Made by a program: the position numbers and the translations under genes. DNA of 64,000 bases from Mycobacteroides chelonae (lineage in GTDB: Bacteria; Actinomycetota; Actinomycetes; Mycobacteriales; Mycobacteriaceae), in assembly GCF_016767715.1 (NCBI RefSeq), contig NZ_CP050145.1, forward strand, positions 3,348,001-3,412,000, read 5' to 3'. Positions within the stretch are counted from its first letter, which is position 1; every line of letters begins with the position of its first letter. Below the pieces are notes generated by a model. It was not told where the DNA came from, searched no databases, and saw nothing but the letters and a program-made list of their open reading frames with translations. This document shows positions 48,160-57,370 of this stretch, piece after piece.

Positions 48160-49382
48160 GCGGCCAAACGGTCCTGCATGCCCCACGGGGCACCGAAGGT
48201 ATTGAGCCGGTCCAGGAACGGGAGACTGTCGAAGGCCTCCGGCCCCAGCACACCGGTGCCGCTCCACGCACCCTCGGCGAGCAGTTCCAGGGCCACCACC
48301 GGGTTCACGGCGGTCTGCCACACGACACATTGCGCACCGTCGCGTGCCATCGTCCACTCGTTGTCGACGACGTGATGCAGGTAGACCTCGCGGGGCTTGC
48401 CGTCCTTACCGGTCCCAGTCACCCACAGACCCGCACAGGTGGCCCCGCGCATCAGATGCCCCAGCCCGGCCGGGTCCGGTAGGCACGCCGCCACCACATC
48501 ACGAGGACTCACCGCGGCGGCGCGGCCGTCGGCGTGCACGCTGACCGGGTCGGTGCTGTCCAGCCCGACCAGGCGCAGGGTGCGCAGCACGTTGATGAAT
48601 TCGGCGCCGAGGCCGTATTTGAATGTCACCCGCCGGGCATTCACCCAGCGCGGCATGAGCACCACTTCCTCGTGCTCGACGTTGACGCATTCGACGGGGC
48701 CGATGCCTCCGGGGAAGTCGAAAACCTCCGGTTCGCTGAACGGTTCGGTGGTGAAGAACCCCTTGTTGCGTTCCCAGATCAGGGGCGGATTCAGGCATTC
48801 CTCGATGGTCGTCCAGATCGAGAAGGACGGCGCGAATCGGTATCCCTGCACTTCGAGATTGGATCCGTCGCGAGTGCCCAGCTCGTCGATCTCGGAGAAC
48901 AGATGGTCGGCGGCGTACCGCGCGAACACGTCGCTCAGGCCCGGCTCGACCCCGATACCGACCAAGGCCAACAGCCCTGCGGCTTCCCATTTTTCGGCCG
49001 CGGCGAACTGCTCATCGCCCAGCATAACCCCGGGCAGTTCGTACGGTCTTTCCGGATGGCGATGCGACAGACTCATCGCCATGTCGAGGTAGGTCACGCC
49101 TGCCGCGAAGCACCCGTCGAACACACTCATCACGAATCGAGGGTCGACCGCGTTGAGCGCGTGGGTGATTCGATGCTCCCGGCACAGCGCCGCGACATCG
49201 TCAGCCGAGGAGGCGTCGATGCGGGCCGCCGTGAATCGGGGATCACCGAGCCGATCCACCACCGCCTGCGCCCGGGCCATGTCATAGTCCGCGATCACCA
49301 GCGCCTCGAAGAACTCGCGACGGGCCGCGATGAACGCGGCCGCGCTGCCCACTCCCCCGGCACCCACGATGAGAATTCGCAT
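48156..49382 (-). CDS. Saccharopine dehydrogenase-like oxidoreductase
   Basis: ATG 49382, two bases after the aminotransferase stop, gives 408 residues beginning with a Rossmann motif MRILIVGAGGVGSAAAF. The family includes saccharopine reductases/dehydrogenases and carboxynorspermidine dehydrogenase, which join an amino group to a keto acid or aldehyde carbon. With the aminotransferase and Lrp regulator in the same operon, action on a diamine- or lysine-derived compound is likely, but direction and substrate are inferred only. Confidence 0.85.
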   Translation of the reverse strand: MRILIVGAGGVGSAAAFIAARREFFEALVIADYDMARAQAVVDRLGDPRFTAARIDASSADDVAALCREHRITHALNAVDPRFVMSVFDGCFAAGVTYLDMAMSLSHRHPERPYELPGVMLGDEQFAAAEKWEAAGLLALVGIGVEPGLSDVFARYAADHLFSEIDELGTRDGSNLEVQGYRFAPSFSIWTTIEECLNPPLIWERNKGFFTTEPFSEPEVFDFPGGIGPVECVNVEHEEVVLMPRWVNARRVTFKYGLGAEFINVLRTLRLVGLDSTDPVSVHADGRAAAVSPRDVVAACLPDPAGLGHLMRGATCAGLWVTGTGKDGKPREVYLHHVVDNEWTMARDGAQCVVWQTAVNPVVALELLAEGAWSGTGVLGPEAFDSLPFLDRLNTFGAPWGMQDRLAA

Positions 49383-49384
49383 GT

Positions 49385-50770
49385 CTATAACCGCGCCCAC
49401 GCCTCGGTGAGCACCCCGCGCAGGATCTGCTCGATCGCATCGAACTCCTGCTTCCCCGAAATCAGCGGCGGTGCAAGCTGAATCACCGGGTCGCCGCGGT
49501 CGTCGGCGCGACAGTACAGGCCAGCATCCCAGAGCGCGGCAGACAGGAAGCCGCGCAGCAGCCGCTCGCTCTCCTCGCCGCTGAACGTCTCCTTGGTCGT
49601 CTTGTCCTTGACCAATTCGATTCCATAGAAGTACCCCTCACCGCGCACGTCACCGACGATCGGCAGGTCGTGGAGCTTCTCCAGGGTGGCCCGGAACACC
49701 GGGGCGTTCTCATGCACCCGATCGTTGAGGCCCTCCCGTTCGAAGATATCGAGGTTGGCAAGAGCCACCGCCGCCGAAACAGGATGTCCGCCAAAGGTAT
49801 ATCCGTGCGGGAAGGTGGTCTTACCGTCGTTGAACGGCTCGAACAGACGGTCCGTGGCGATCATCGCCCCGATCGGCGAGTACCCGGAGGTCATGCCCTT
49901 GGCACAGGTGATGATGTCCGGCTGGTATCCGAAATCCTCGCAGGCGAACATCGATCCGATACGGCCGAAGGCGCAGATCACCTCGTCGGACACCAGCAGC
50001 ACGTCGTACTCGTCGCAGATTTCCCGCACCCGCTCGAAGTAGCCGGGCGGGGGCGGGAAGCAACCGCCCGCGTTCTGCACAGGCTCGAGGAAGACCGCCG
50101 CGACCGTGTCGGGTCCCTCGAATTCGATCGCCTCGGCGATCCGGTCGGCACAGTAGCGCCCGAACGCCTTGGGATCGTGGGCGTATGCCTCCGGGGCCCG
50201 ATAGAAGTTGGTGTTCGGTGCGCGGAATCCGCCCGGGGTCAGCGGTTCGAAGGGTGCCTTGAACGCCGGCAGACCGGTGATGGCCAATGCGCCCTGCGGG
50301 GTTCCGTGATACGCGATGGCGCGCGAAATCACCTTGTGCTTACCAGGTTTACCGGTCAGCTTGAAGAACTGTTTGGCCAGCTTCCACGCGCTTTCCACCG
50401 CTTCTCCCCCGCCCGTGGTGAAGAAGACGCGGTTCAGGTCGCCCGGGGCGTACCCGGCGATCCGATCGGCCAGCTCGATCGCGGTCGGGGTGGCGTAGGA
50501 CCACAGCGGGAAGAACGCGAGCTTCTCGGCTTGCCGGGCGGCGGCCTCCGCCAGTTCGGTGCGGCCGTGCCCGGCCTGCACGACGAACAATCCCGAAAGA
50601 CCGTCGAGATAACTCTTACCGCGGTCATCCCAGATCCGCACGCCCTCACCGCGCGTGATGATGGGCGGCGATATGCCCTCACCGTGGCGGGCGAAGTGGC
50701 CCCACAGATGGCGGGACGCCTTTTCCTGCAGGTCGCCGGAGATCTCGTGTGCTACATCGACGGTTGTCAC
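49385..50770 (-). CDS. Class III omega-aminotransferase (putrescine or diamine type likely)
   Basis: GTG 50770 overlaps the lrp stop (GTGA), giving 461 residues. Fold-type I features: TTGGGEAVESAWKLAK phosphate loop, Asp in LVSDEVICAFGRIG and the PLP Lys in TCAKGMTSGYSP (near 285). Class III enzymes of this kind move amino groups from putrescine, GABA, beta-alanine or similar to pyruvate. A PatD-like aminobutyraldehyde dehydrogenase and an APC permease nearby favour putrescine (inference). Confidence 0.9.
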   Translation of the reverse strand: MTTVDVAHEISGDLQEKASRHLWGHFARHGEGISPPIITRGEGVRIWDDRGKSYLDGLSGLFVVQAGHGRTELAEAAARQAEKLAFFPLWSYATPTAIELADRIAGYAPGDLNRVFFTTGGGEAVESAWKLAKQFFKLTGKPGKHKVISRAIAYHGTPQGALAITGLPAFKAPFEPLTPGGFRAPNTNFYRAPEAYAHDPKAFGRYCADRIAEAIEFEGPDTVAAVFLEPVQNAGGCFPPPPGYFERVREICDEYDVLLVSDEVICAFGRIGSMFACEDFGYQPDIITCAKGMTSGYSPIGAMIATDRLFEPFNDGKTTFPHGYTFGGHPVSAAVALANLDIFEREGLNDRVHENAPVFRATLEKLHDLPIVGDVRGEGYFYGIELVKDKTTKETFSGEESERLLRGFLSAALWDAGLYCRADDRGDPVIQLAPPLISGKQEFDAIEQILRGVLTEAWARL

Positions 50771-51273
50771 CGTGTACCCCAATTGTATTGTTGTTTCACT
50801 AGTTTCAGATAAACCAGGGTTTCCGTGGAGGTCACCCCGGGCACGGCACGAATCTGCTTGTTCAGCAGAACCAACAGGTCGTCGTCGTCCTCGCAGACCA
50901 CCTCGACGATCGCGTCGAAGGTTCCAGCAGTGAGCACTACGTAGTCGACCGCATCCAGCTCCGCGAGCCGGTCGGCCACCTCAGTGGTGTCACCGGAGCA
51001 TTTGATGCCGATCATGGCCTGGCGCGCGAACCCCAGCTGCATTGGATCGGTGACCGCCACGATCTGCATGACACCGGCGTCGATCATGCGTTGCACTCGT
51101 TGACGCACCGCCGCCTCCGAGAGGCCCACCGACTTACCGATGGTCGCGTATGGGCGCCGCCCATCCTGCTGAAGCTCCTCGACAATCGCTTTGGAAGCCT
51201 CATCGAGCTGGAATGCAGCCGAGCCGTTACCCGGATCGGCGACCCGCAACAGACGCCGTTTCGTGTTGGTCAC
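50767..51273 (-). CDS. Lrp/AsnC-family regulator
   Basis: The 168-residue protein (GTG start) has an N-terminal helix-turn-helix (ATIGKSVGLSEAAVRQRVQRM near 43-63) and a C-terminal RAM domain. It is the first gene of the Lrp-aminotransferase-dehydrogenase operon and divergent from the aldehyde dehydrogenase, so it probably controls both in response to an amino compound. Confidence 0.92.
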   Translation of the reverse strand: MTNTKRRLLRVADPGNGSAAFQLDEASKAIVEELQQDGRRPYATIGKSVGLSEAAVRQRVQRMIDAGVMQIVAVTDPMQLGFARQAMIGIKCSGDTTEVADRLAELDAVDYVVLTAGTFDAIVEVVCEDDDDLLVLLNKQIRAVPGVTSTETLVYLKLVKQQYNWGTR

Positions 51274-51383
51274 GAACTCGATTGTGCACGGATTCCGTCA
51301 TCCATTGCAATGTTTTACGACGAATTACCGTTAAGAGCGGACTATTGACGATGGAATCCGTGGCTTAAAGCACCGATTTTCGA

Positions 51384-51389
51384 TACCGT
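51384..51389 (+). promoter_or_regulatory. -10 element of aldehyde dehydrogenase gene (leaderless)
   Basis: TACCGT ends 6 nt before GTG 51396. Confidence 0.5.
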
Positions 51390-51395
51390 GGCCAG

Positions 51396-52871
51396 GTGAG
51401 CGCACCAAGCAGCTGGATCAATGGCCGCCTCGTCACAACCCGCGGCGATACGCATCGCGTGATCAACCCCGCGACCGGGACAACCGTCGCCGAACTAAGC
51501 CTGGCGACCCCCGACGACGCCGATGCGGCAGTGGCGGCAGCCAGGGCCGCGGGGCCCGGCTGGGCCTGCTCAACCCCCGCCGACCGTGCCGCTGTCCTGG
51601 CCAAACTGGCCGCCGCCATGGCAGCCAACGCCGACACGCTGGTGGCCGAGGAGGTCTCCCAGACGGGTAAGCCGGTGCGCCTGGCATCGGAGTTCGATGT
51701 GCCCGGCAGCATCGACAATGTCGAGTTTTTCGCGGGTGCCGCAAGACATCTGGATGGTAAGGCCACGGCCGAATACTCGCCCGACCACACCTCCAGCATC
51801 CGGCGCGAGGCCGCCGGGGTGGTCGCCACCATTACCCCGTGGAACTACCCGCTGCAGATGGCGGTGTGGAAGGTGCTGCCCGCACTGGCGGCGGGGTGCA
51901 CGGTGGTGATCAAGCCCAGCGAGCTGACACCGCTGACCACACTGACGCTGGCACGCCTGGCCACCGAGGCCGGGCTGCCCGATGGTGTGCTCAACGTTGT
52001 CACCGGACGCGGCGATGACGTGGGCAGCACCCTCGCGGGCCACCCCGATGTGGATTTGGTGACCTTCACCGGGTCCACCGCTGTCGGCCGAAAGGTGATG
52101 GCCGCGGCCGCCGTTCATGGGCATCGAACACAGCTGGAGCTCGGCGGCAAGGCACCCTTCGTCGTGTTCGACGACGCCGACCTGGATGCCGCCATTCAGG
52201 GCGCGGTCGCCGGCGCGATCATCAACTCCGGCCAGGACTGCACGGCCGCGACCCGGGCGATCGTCGCCCGCGATCTGTACGACGACTTCGTCGCCGGAGT
52301 CGGCGAGGTGATGAACAAGATCGTCGTCGGCGATCCCTTGGATCCGAACACCGATATCGGACCGCTCATTTCGGCCCCCCATCGCGCCAGAGTCGCGAGC
52401 ATCGTGGACCGCGCCCCCGCTCAGGGCGGCCGAATCGTCAGCGGTGCAAGCTCACCCGATCTGCCGGGATTCTTCTACCGGCCCACCCTGATCGCCGATG
52501 TCGCGGAGACATCCGAGGCCTACCGCGACGAGATCTTCGGCCCGGTGCTCACCGTGCGCGCATTCTCCGATGACGACGACGCACTACGGCAGGCGAACGA
52601 CACCGCCTATGGCCTTGCCGCCTCGGCATGGACGCGCGATGTCTACCGCGCGCAGCGGGCCTCGCGCCAGATCAAGGCGGGTTGCGTGTGGATCAACGAC
52701 CACATCCCCATCGTCAGCGAGATGCCACACGGCGGATTCGGCGCGTCCGGCTTCGGCAAGGACATGTCCGACTACTCCCTTGAGGAGTATCTGACCATCA
52801 AGCACGTGATGAGCGACATCACCGGTACCGCCGAAAAGGACTGGCACCGAACTATTTTCGCGAAACGTTAG
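51396..52871 (+). CDS. Gamma-aminobutyraldehyde dehydrogenase (PatD-like)
   Basis: The 491-residue NAD-dependent aldehyde dehydrogenase has the general base Glu in LELGGKAP (near 248) and the nucleophile Cys in GQDCTAA (near 282). Segments such as HTSSIRREAAGVVATITPWN and VSEMPHGGFGASGFGKDMS closely follow E. coli PatD, which oxidises 4-aminobutyraldehyde to GABA in putrescine breakdown. It is divergent from lrp and its stop overlaps the convergent MarR gene by four bases. Confidence 0.88.
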   Translation: MSAPSSWINGRLVTTRGDTHRVINPATGTTVAELSLATPDDADAAVAAARAAGPGWACSTPADRAAVLAKLAAAMAANADTLVAEEVSQTGKPVRLASEFDVPGSIDNVEFFAGAARHLDGKATAEYSPDHTSSIRREAAGVVATITPWNYPLQMAVWKVLPALAAGCTVVIKPSELTPLTTLTLARLATEAGLPDGVLNVVTGRGDDVGSTLAGHPDVDLVTFTGSTAVGRKVMAAAAVHGHRTQLELGGKAPFVVFDDADLDAAIQGAVAGAIINSGQDCTAATRAIVARDLYDDFVAGVGEVMNKIVVGDPLDPNTDIGPLISAPHRARVASIVDRAPAQGGRIVSGASSPDLPGFFYRPTLIADVAETSEAYRDEIFGPVLTVRAFSDDDDALRQANDTAYGLAASAWTRDVYRAQRASRQIKAGCVWINDHIPIVSEMPHGGFGASGFGKDMSDYSLEEYLTIKHVMSDITGTAEKDWHRTIFAKR

Positions 52872-53338
52872 GGCCGCGCGTCCAAGTTGTCGTTGATGAG
52901 CGCCGCGAGCCGGGTAAGGCTCGTGGTCATCGCACGGCGGTCAGCACCCGCCAATTCGGCGAAGACCGCGTGCTGCCGTGCCCGAAAGGCCACCTGTGCG
53001 TTGACCACCCGAGTGCGCCCGGCGGTGGTCAAGCCCACCAGGACCAACCGGTCATCCGACGCCGAGCGGGTGCGTTCGACCACACCCCGTTCTTCTAACT
53101 GCTTGAGCGCGCGCGTGGCCGTCGGCACCGCCACTCCCGCCGTCCCGGCCAGCTGACTCACCGACATCGATTCCCGGTCCAGTAGCGGTGCCAGCAGCTC
53201 GAGCTGCGAGCGACTCATCCCCGCCTGCGTCCCCGCGGGCGACGTTCGCCCCCGGCGCATCGCGAAGTACAGCGCGTCCGTGGCCGCCACCAGCTCTTCG
53301 ATCTCACGGGCACTGTTTCCGCTCGGTTGTCCTGGCAC
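52868..53338 (-). CDS. MarR-family transcriptional regulator
   Basis: The 156-residue protein has a winged helix (VSQLAGTAGVAVPTATRALKQLEERGVV near 59-86) with the DDRLVLVGLT wing. It is divergent from the FAD monooxygenase, and a long palindrome lies between them, so it probably represses both. GTG start at 53338. Confidence 0.9.
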   Translation of the reverse strand: MPGQPSGNSAREIEELVAATDALYFAMRRGRTSPAGTQAGMSRSQLELLAPLLDRESMSVSQLAGTAGVAVPTATRALKQLEERGVVERTRSASDDRLVLVGLTTAGRTRVVNAQVAFRARQHAVFAELAGADRRAMTTSLTRLAALINDNLDARP

Positions 53339-53353
53339 CCCGACAGTCTAAGG

Positions 53354-53391
53354 GTTAGCATGACAATAGTTAGCATGCTAACGTTATTGTC
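53354..53391. promoter_or_regulatory. Putative MarR operator
   Basis: GTTAGCATGCTAAC (53369-53382) is a perfect 14-bp palindrome flanked by GACAATA (53362-53368) and TATTGTC (53385-53391). An extra half site GTTAGCATG is at 53354-53362. Confidence 0.7.
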
Positions 53392-53414
53392 GAAGCCAAC
53401 GAAAGGACACGAAC

Positions 53415-54587
53415 ATGCGTGTAGCGGTCATCGGCGCCGGAATCGGTGGGCTCACTGCAGCGGCGGCATTGCGCGCCAACGGTATCGACGTCATCGTCTA
53501 TGAGAAGGCGCACGAACTGCGCGAGGTGGGCGCGGGCGTCGTCGTCGCGAACAACGGCCAGCGCGCACTCGATGCCGTGGGCCTTGGCGATCGGGTACGG
53601 GAGGTCGGCACGCATATCGAACGCACCGTGTGGAGCACCTGGCACGGAGAAGATGTCCCGGTGCCGCCTGCGTGGCCGTCGGTCACCCCGGGACGCCCGG
53701 TGACCTCCCTGCCCGTACACCGCGGCGAACTACAACAGGCGCTGCTGGGCGCACTACCCGCCGGGGCCGTCCACCTCGGGCGCCCCTGCCAGGACGTGAT
53801 CGAAACCGCCGAAGGAGCCCGCATCGTCTTCGCCGACGGCTCCGAGGAGCACGCCGACATCGTCGTCGGTGCCGATGGCATCCACTCGGCGGTGCAGCAG
53901 ATAGTCGCAGGCCCCGTTGAGCTGTCCAGCGAGGGCATCATGGCCTACCGCGGTTTGATTCCCGTCGAACGCCTCGACGACTCCGTCGACCTCCAGCGGA
54001 TGCAGATGTGGCTCGGCCCTGGGCGCAGTTTCCTCATCTATCCGGTCTCCCGAGGGCGGTTGCTGAACATCGTGGCCTTCACGGCCACCGATCTCGATGC
54101 CGAGGAATCGTGGACGGCACCGGGTGATGTGCGGGCCCTCGCGGCGGAGTTCGCGGATTGGGCACACCCCGTTCCGGCCATTATCGACGCACTTCCAGAA
54201 ACCTTCCGGTGGGGACTTTACGATCGAAAGTCGTTGGGCCGATGGTCAACTGACCGCATCACCCTTCTCGGCGACGCCGCGCACCCGGTAACCCCGCATC
54301 TGGGCCAGGGCGCGAACATGGCGATCGAGGACGCGGTCGTGCTCGCCACCGTTCTCGCGGGCGCTTCGGTGGCCGATGTCCCCCAGCGGCTGGCCTTGTA
54401 CGAGTCCCTGCGGCGTGACCGCACAAGTCGTATTCAGCAGAACGCACGCCAAGCGGGCGCGATCTACCGCGCCACCGATCTCAGCGCCCAGGAGCAAGCC
54501 GCCGGACTCACCGCGATCCTGGCCGGTGATTGGATACCCGACTACGACGCCGCCGCGGCGGCCGAGGCGGCGTTGGCCTCGCTCTAA
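53415..54587 (+). CDS. FAD-dependent aromatic monooxygenase family protein
   Basis: The 390-residue group A flavin monooxygenase has the FAD motif VIGAGIGGLTAAAAL at the N-terminus, a DG-type motif VVGADGIHSAV and the GD motif LLGDAAHPVTPHLGQGANMAIEDA near 275-298. Relatives hydroxylate aromatic acids or inactivate drugs; which applies is unknown. It is controlled most likely by the divergent MarR. Its stop overlaps that of the convergent permease. Confidence 0.9.
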   Translation: MRVAVIGAGIGGLTAAAALRANGIDVIVYEKAHELREVGAGVVVANNGQRALDAVGLGDRVREVGTHIERTVWSTWHGEDVPVPPAWPSVTPGRPVTSLPVHRGELQQALLGALPAGAVHLGRPCQDVIETAEGARIVFADGSEEHADIVVGADGIHSAVQQIVAGPVELSSEGIMAYRGLIPVERLDDSVDLQRMQMWLGPGRSFLIYPVSRGRLLNIVAFTATDLDAEESWTAPGDVRALAAEFADWAHPVPAIIDALPETFRWGLYDRKSLGRWSTDRITLLGDAAHPVTPHLGQGANMAIEDAVVLATVLAGASVADVPQRLALYESLRRDRTSRIQQNARQAGAIYRATDLSAQEQAAGLTAILAGDWIPDYDAAAAAEAALASL

Positions 54588-56278
54588 TCCTTGGTGAACT
54601 CCTCACCCGTCTGCGGATTCACCGCGACCTCACCCTCGGGGAGGTTGGACAGATCGCCGGCGATGACGGTCTGTTGCGCCTCGACCGCATCGGGCACCCC
54701 GAAGTGGGCGGTGGCCCCGGCCGGAGCCAGCACCAAATCGGCGCTGCGCCGCGGCAACGTCTCCCCCAGGAAGAACGGCGGCGCGGCCACCCGCCACAGC
54801 AGCATCACAACCACGCCGAGCACCAGCGCGCCGATACCGACCACCGCCACAGCTCCGTATCCGAAGACGGTGACGTTGTTACCGGCATCATCGATGAGCC
54901 AGTCGGGCTTGGCGTACTGAATCAGTCCGTAAGCGAAGATGACCGTCAGCGCGATTCCACCGAGCAACGGGATCGCACCTCGCATCATGAAATTGCGAGC
55001 ACTCTGTGTGAGCGTCCGACGGTAAAACCACACACACGCGAAGCCGGTGAGCCCGTAGTAGAAAGCAATCATCAGGCCGACCGATCCGATCAGCGCGGTC
55101 AGCAGGTTGGTGCTGATGATCGTAAAGAGCACGTAGCACGCGATCGAGACCGCACCCATCGCCACGGTGGAGGTGGTCGGCGTCAAGTACGTGCGGTGGA
55201 TCGAGGCGAACGATTCCGGTAGGGCCTTGTAGACACCCATCGACAGGGTCGTGCGGGCCGTCGGCAGGATCGTGGTCTGGGTGCAGGCCGAGGCCGACGT
55301 CAGGATGGAGGCGGAGAGCAAGAGCATCCCCACATGTCCGAGGAAGCTGTCACCGAACAGTTCGGGACCGATAGCCGCGAACACATCCGCCGCATTCTCC
55401 TGATTACCCAGGCCTATCCCCTCCGTGCCGACTCCCGCGAAGGCCACCGCGGCCACACTGACCAGCGCGTAGGTGGCCAGCAACAGGAAGGTGGACAGCA
55501 CCGCGGCGCGCCCGGGCGTACGTCCGGGGTCATCGGACTCCTCATTGCAGGCCACCGCGGTATCCCAGCCCCAGTAGATGAAGATCGTCGTCAATACTGC
55601 CGGTGCGATCACGGTGCCGAAGTCCAAGCCCCCGGGCCAGAACCAGGACAAGGACGGCAGCAGCGAGTAGGCCTCGGCGTTATGGGTGTAGACCTTGATC
55701 AACGCGATGATCGAGACGACGACCAGAACAACCATCTCGACCAGCAAGAGTCCGTACTGCAAGCGCACCGAGACTTCGATACCGCGGTAGCAGATATACG
55801 TCATGATCACGATCCACAGAACGCCCGCCACTGTGGACCACAGGGTGCTGTCAGCCAGACTGGCTGCCGCCGACCAGCCCAGGTCGCCGACGAAGGTGAA
55901 CGAATAGGCGCCCGCGATCTGGGCCAGGTTGGCCATCACGATGACGTCCGCGGCGATGATCCCCCAGCCGCCCAGCCATCCGACGATCGGCCCGAAGGTG
56001 CGCGACGCCCAGGTGAACGTGGTCCCGCAGTCCGGTTCGGCCTTGTTCAGTTCCTGATAGGCCACCGCGATCAGATAAATCGGGATGAACGAGATCAGCA
56101 CGATGGCGGGCGCCTTGACGCCGGCGAGCAGGGCGCCGCCGCTGGCGACGATCAGCCCCAGGGTGGCGGCCAGGCTGTAGGCCGGTGCCGTGGACGCCAG
56201 CCCGACGACAACGCTGGACAGCAGCCCCATCGCGCCGCCCCTGAGTCCCTTGCTCTCGACGGGGTTATCTGAGCTCAT
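54584..56278 (-). CDS. APC-family amino acid/polyamine permease
   Basis: The 564-residue protein has about twelve to fourteen hydrophobic segments and the APC helix-1 pattern (GLASTAPAYSLAATLGLIVA). GGAG lies 6 nt before ATG 56278. The hydrophilic C-terminal tail ends EEFTKD. The nearby diamine-catabolic genes make uptake of a polyamine or amino acid likely. The 215-bp region between it and the DoxX gene holds no gene that I can see. Confidence 0.88.
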   Translation of the reverse strand: MSSDNPVESKGLRGGAMGLLSSVVVGLASTAPAYSLAATLGLIVASGGALLAGVKAPAIVLISFIPIYLIAVAYQELNKAEPDCGTTFTWASRTFGPIVGWLGGWGIIAADVIVMANLAQIAGAYSFTFVGDLGWSAAASLADSTLWSTVAGVLWIVIMTYICYRGIEVSVRLQYGLLLVEMVVLVVVSIIALIKVYTHNAEAYSLLPSLSWFWPGGLDFGTVIAPAVLTTIFIYWGWDTAVACNEESDDPGRTPGRAAVLSTFLLLATYALVSVAAVAFAGVGTEGIGLGNQENAADVFAAIGPELFGDSFLGHVGMLLLSASILTSASACTQTTILPTARTTLSMGVYKALPESFASIHRTYLTPTTSTVAMGAVSIACYVLFTIISTNLLTALIGSVGLMIAFYYGLTGFACVWFYRRTLTQSARNFMMRGAIPLLGGIALTVIFAYGLIQYAKPDWLIDDAGNNVTVFGYGAVAVVGIGALVLGVVVMLLWRVAAPPFFLGETLPRRSADLVLAPAGATAHFGVPDAVEAQQTVIAGDLSNLPEGEVAVNPQTGEEFTKD

Positions 56279-56493
56279 ACGCGTCTCCTCGCTTGGCGGA
56301 CTGCGAGCAGAATACGTTTTCCGTTGACATTTCGCCCATCAAGAGCGGAATTCGTCATGAAATATCGGTTTCGCACCGGATTCGGCAACAATGTCGTCGC
56401 CTCATCGGCGCACTGAACCGCCGCCGAAACTACGGGTTACGCCGCACTTCTGTCGCCGACACCAAATATCACGTGTCGGCGAGAGTGGGTGAT

Positions 56494-57300
56494 CTAAGCG
56501 AGTGGGTTCGTTCCGTTGAGGAACACCCAGATGGCAGCCGCGGCACCCAGGCCCAGCAGCAGCGCGGCGAAGGAGCCCACAAACGGCCTGCGGGCCCAGC
56601 CCCTTCCGGCGTCAAACCCGTACCGACCAGGGCCTACGAGGATCACCGCGATGAGCGCGACGATCATCAACAGCTCGAACTCGTGCCCGTCGGGCCAAAA
56701 GATCGCGTACCGGTTCGCCTTGTCGGACACCATGTCAGACAGCAGCACATTGACCATGAAGGCCAGCCCGGCCGCCCCCGCCAGCGGCGTCAGCAGACCG
56801 AGAATCAGCAGTACCCCGGCGCCGAGCTCTGCGGTGACACCGACATAAGTAAGGATGTCGGCGTACTTGAAGCCGCGATCAGTCAGCGTCGATTCGAAAC
56901 CATTGAGGCCGGTGCCGCCCCACCAGCCGAAAACCTTGCGCAATCCGTGCGCGATGAGCACCGCGCCCACGCCGACACGCAGCAACAACAGTCCAAGGTC
57001 TTGGGTGCCGCGACGGTCGCCCGTCGGGTCTTGGGTGCCCCACGGCGCAGCATGTCGCGCCTGCACCGCCTCGGAAGATATCTGGGTGGTGGCAGGTTCG
57101 GCATAGGGCAGCGGCGCTGGATCGTACAACGGTCCAACCTCTTTCACGTCGTGGGAGCTCGTCAGCTTTTCCCCCTGGTAATGCGGGATTGCCGTGGTCT
57201 CGAAATCGCCGCCATAGGTGGCCGACGGCACATCGTCTTCAGGGTCGACCAGTTCGGGCGGCTTACGCCACACCTGCGGATCGTCCGAATGACCGGTCAC
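56494..57300 (-). CDS. DoxX-family membrane protein (Rv3005c-like)
   Basis: GTG 57300 gives 268 residues: a hydrophilic Pro/Asp-rich N-terminal region of about 100 residues, then a four-helix DoxX domain (LGLLLLRVGVGAVLIAHGLRKVFGW start). In M. tuberculosis the Rv3005c protein is part of a membrane oxidoreductase complex with SodA and SseA. TACTCT (57307-57312) lies 6 nt upstream, so the transcript is probably leaderless. Divergent from lppZ. Confidence 0.9.
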   Translation of the reverse strand: MTGHSDDPQVWRKPPELVDPEDDVPSATYGGDFETTAIPHYQGEKLTSSHDVKEVGPLYDPAPLPYAEPATTQISSEAVQARHAAPWGTQDPTGDRRGTQDLGLLLLRVGVGAVLIAHGLRKVFGWWGGTGLNGFESTLTDRGFKYADILTYVGVTAELGAGVLLILGLLTPLAGAAGLAFMVNVLLSDMVSDKANRYAIFWPDGHEFELLMIVALIAVILVGPGRYGFDAGRGWARRPFVGSFAALLLGLGAAAAIWVFLNGTNPLA

Positions 57301-57306
57301 GGCCCA

Positions 57307-57312
57307 AGAGTA
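57307..57312 (-). promoter_or_regulatory. -10 element of DoxX gene (leaderless)
   Basis: TACTCT on the minus strand ends 6 nt before GTG 57300 and supports that start over the longer open frame. Confidence 0.55.
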
Positions 57313-57357
57313 AGTCCATTGGAGGCCTGAATGTGGCGAGCAACGCCGTAAGGTCCG

Positions 57358-57363
57358 TAATCT
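57358..57363 (+). promoter_or_regulatory. -10 element of lppZ (leaderless)
   Basis: TAATCT ends 7 nt before ATG 57371. Confidence 0.55.
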
Positions 57364-57370
57364 TGCGGGC

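Noticed and set aside
53415..54587. Known tetracycline or rifampicin monooxygenase
   Set aside because: The FAD motifs are generic, and length and regulator type give no basis for assigning either substrate.
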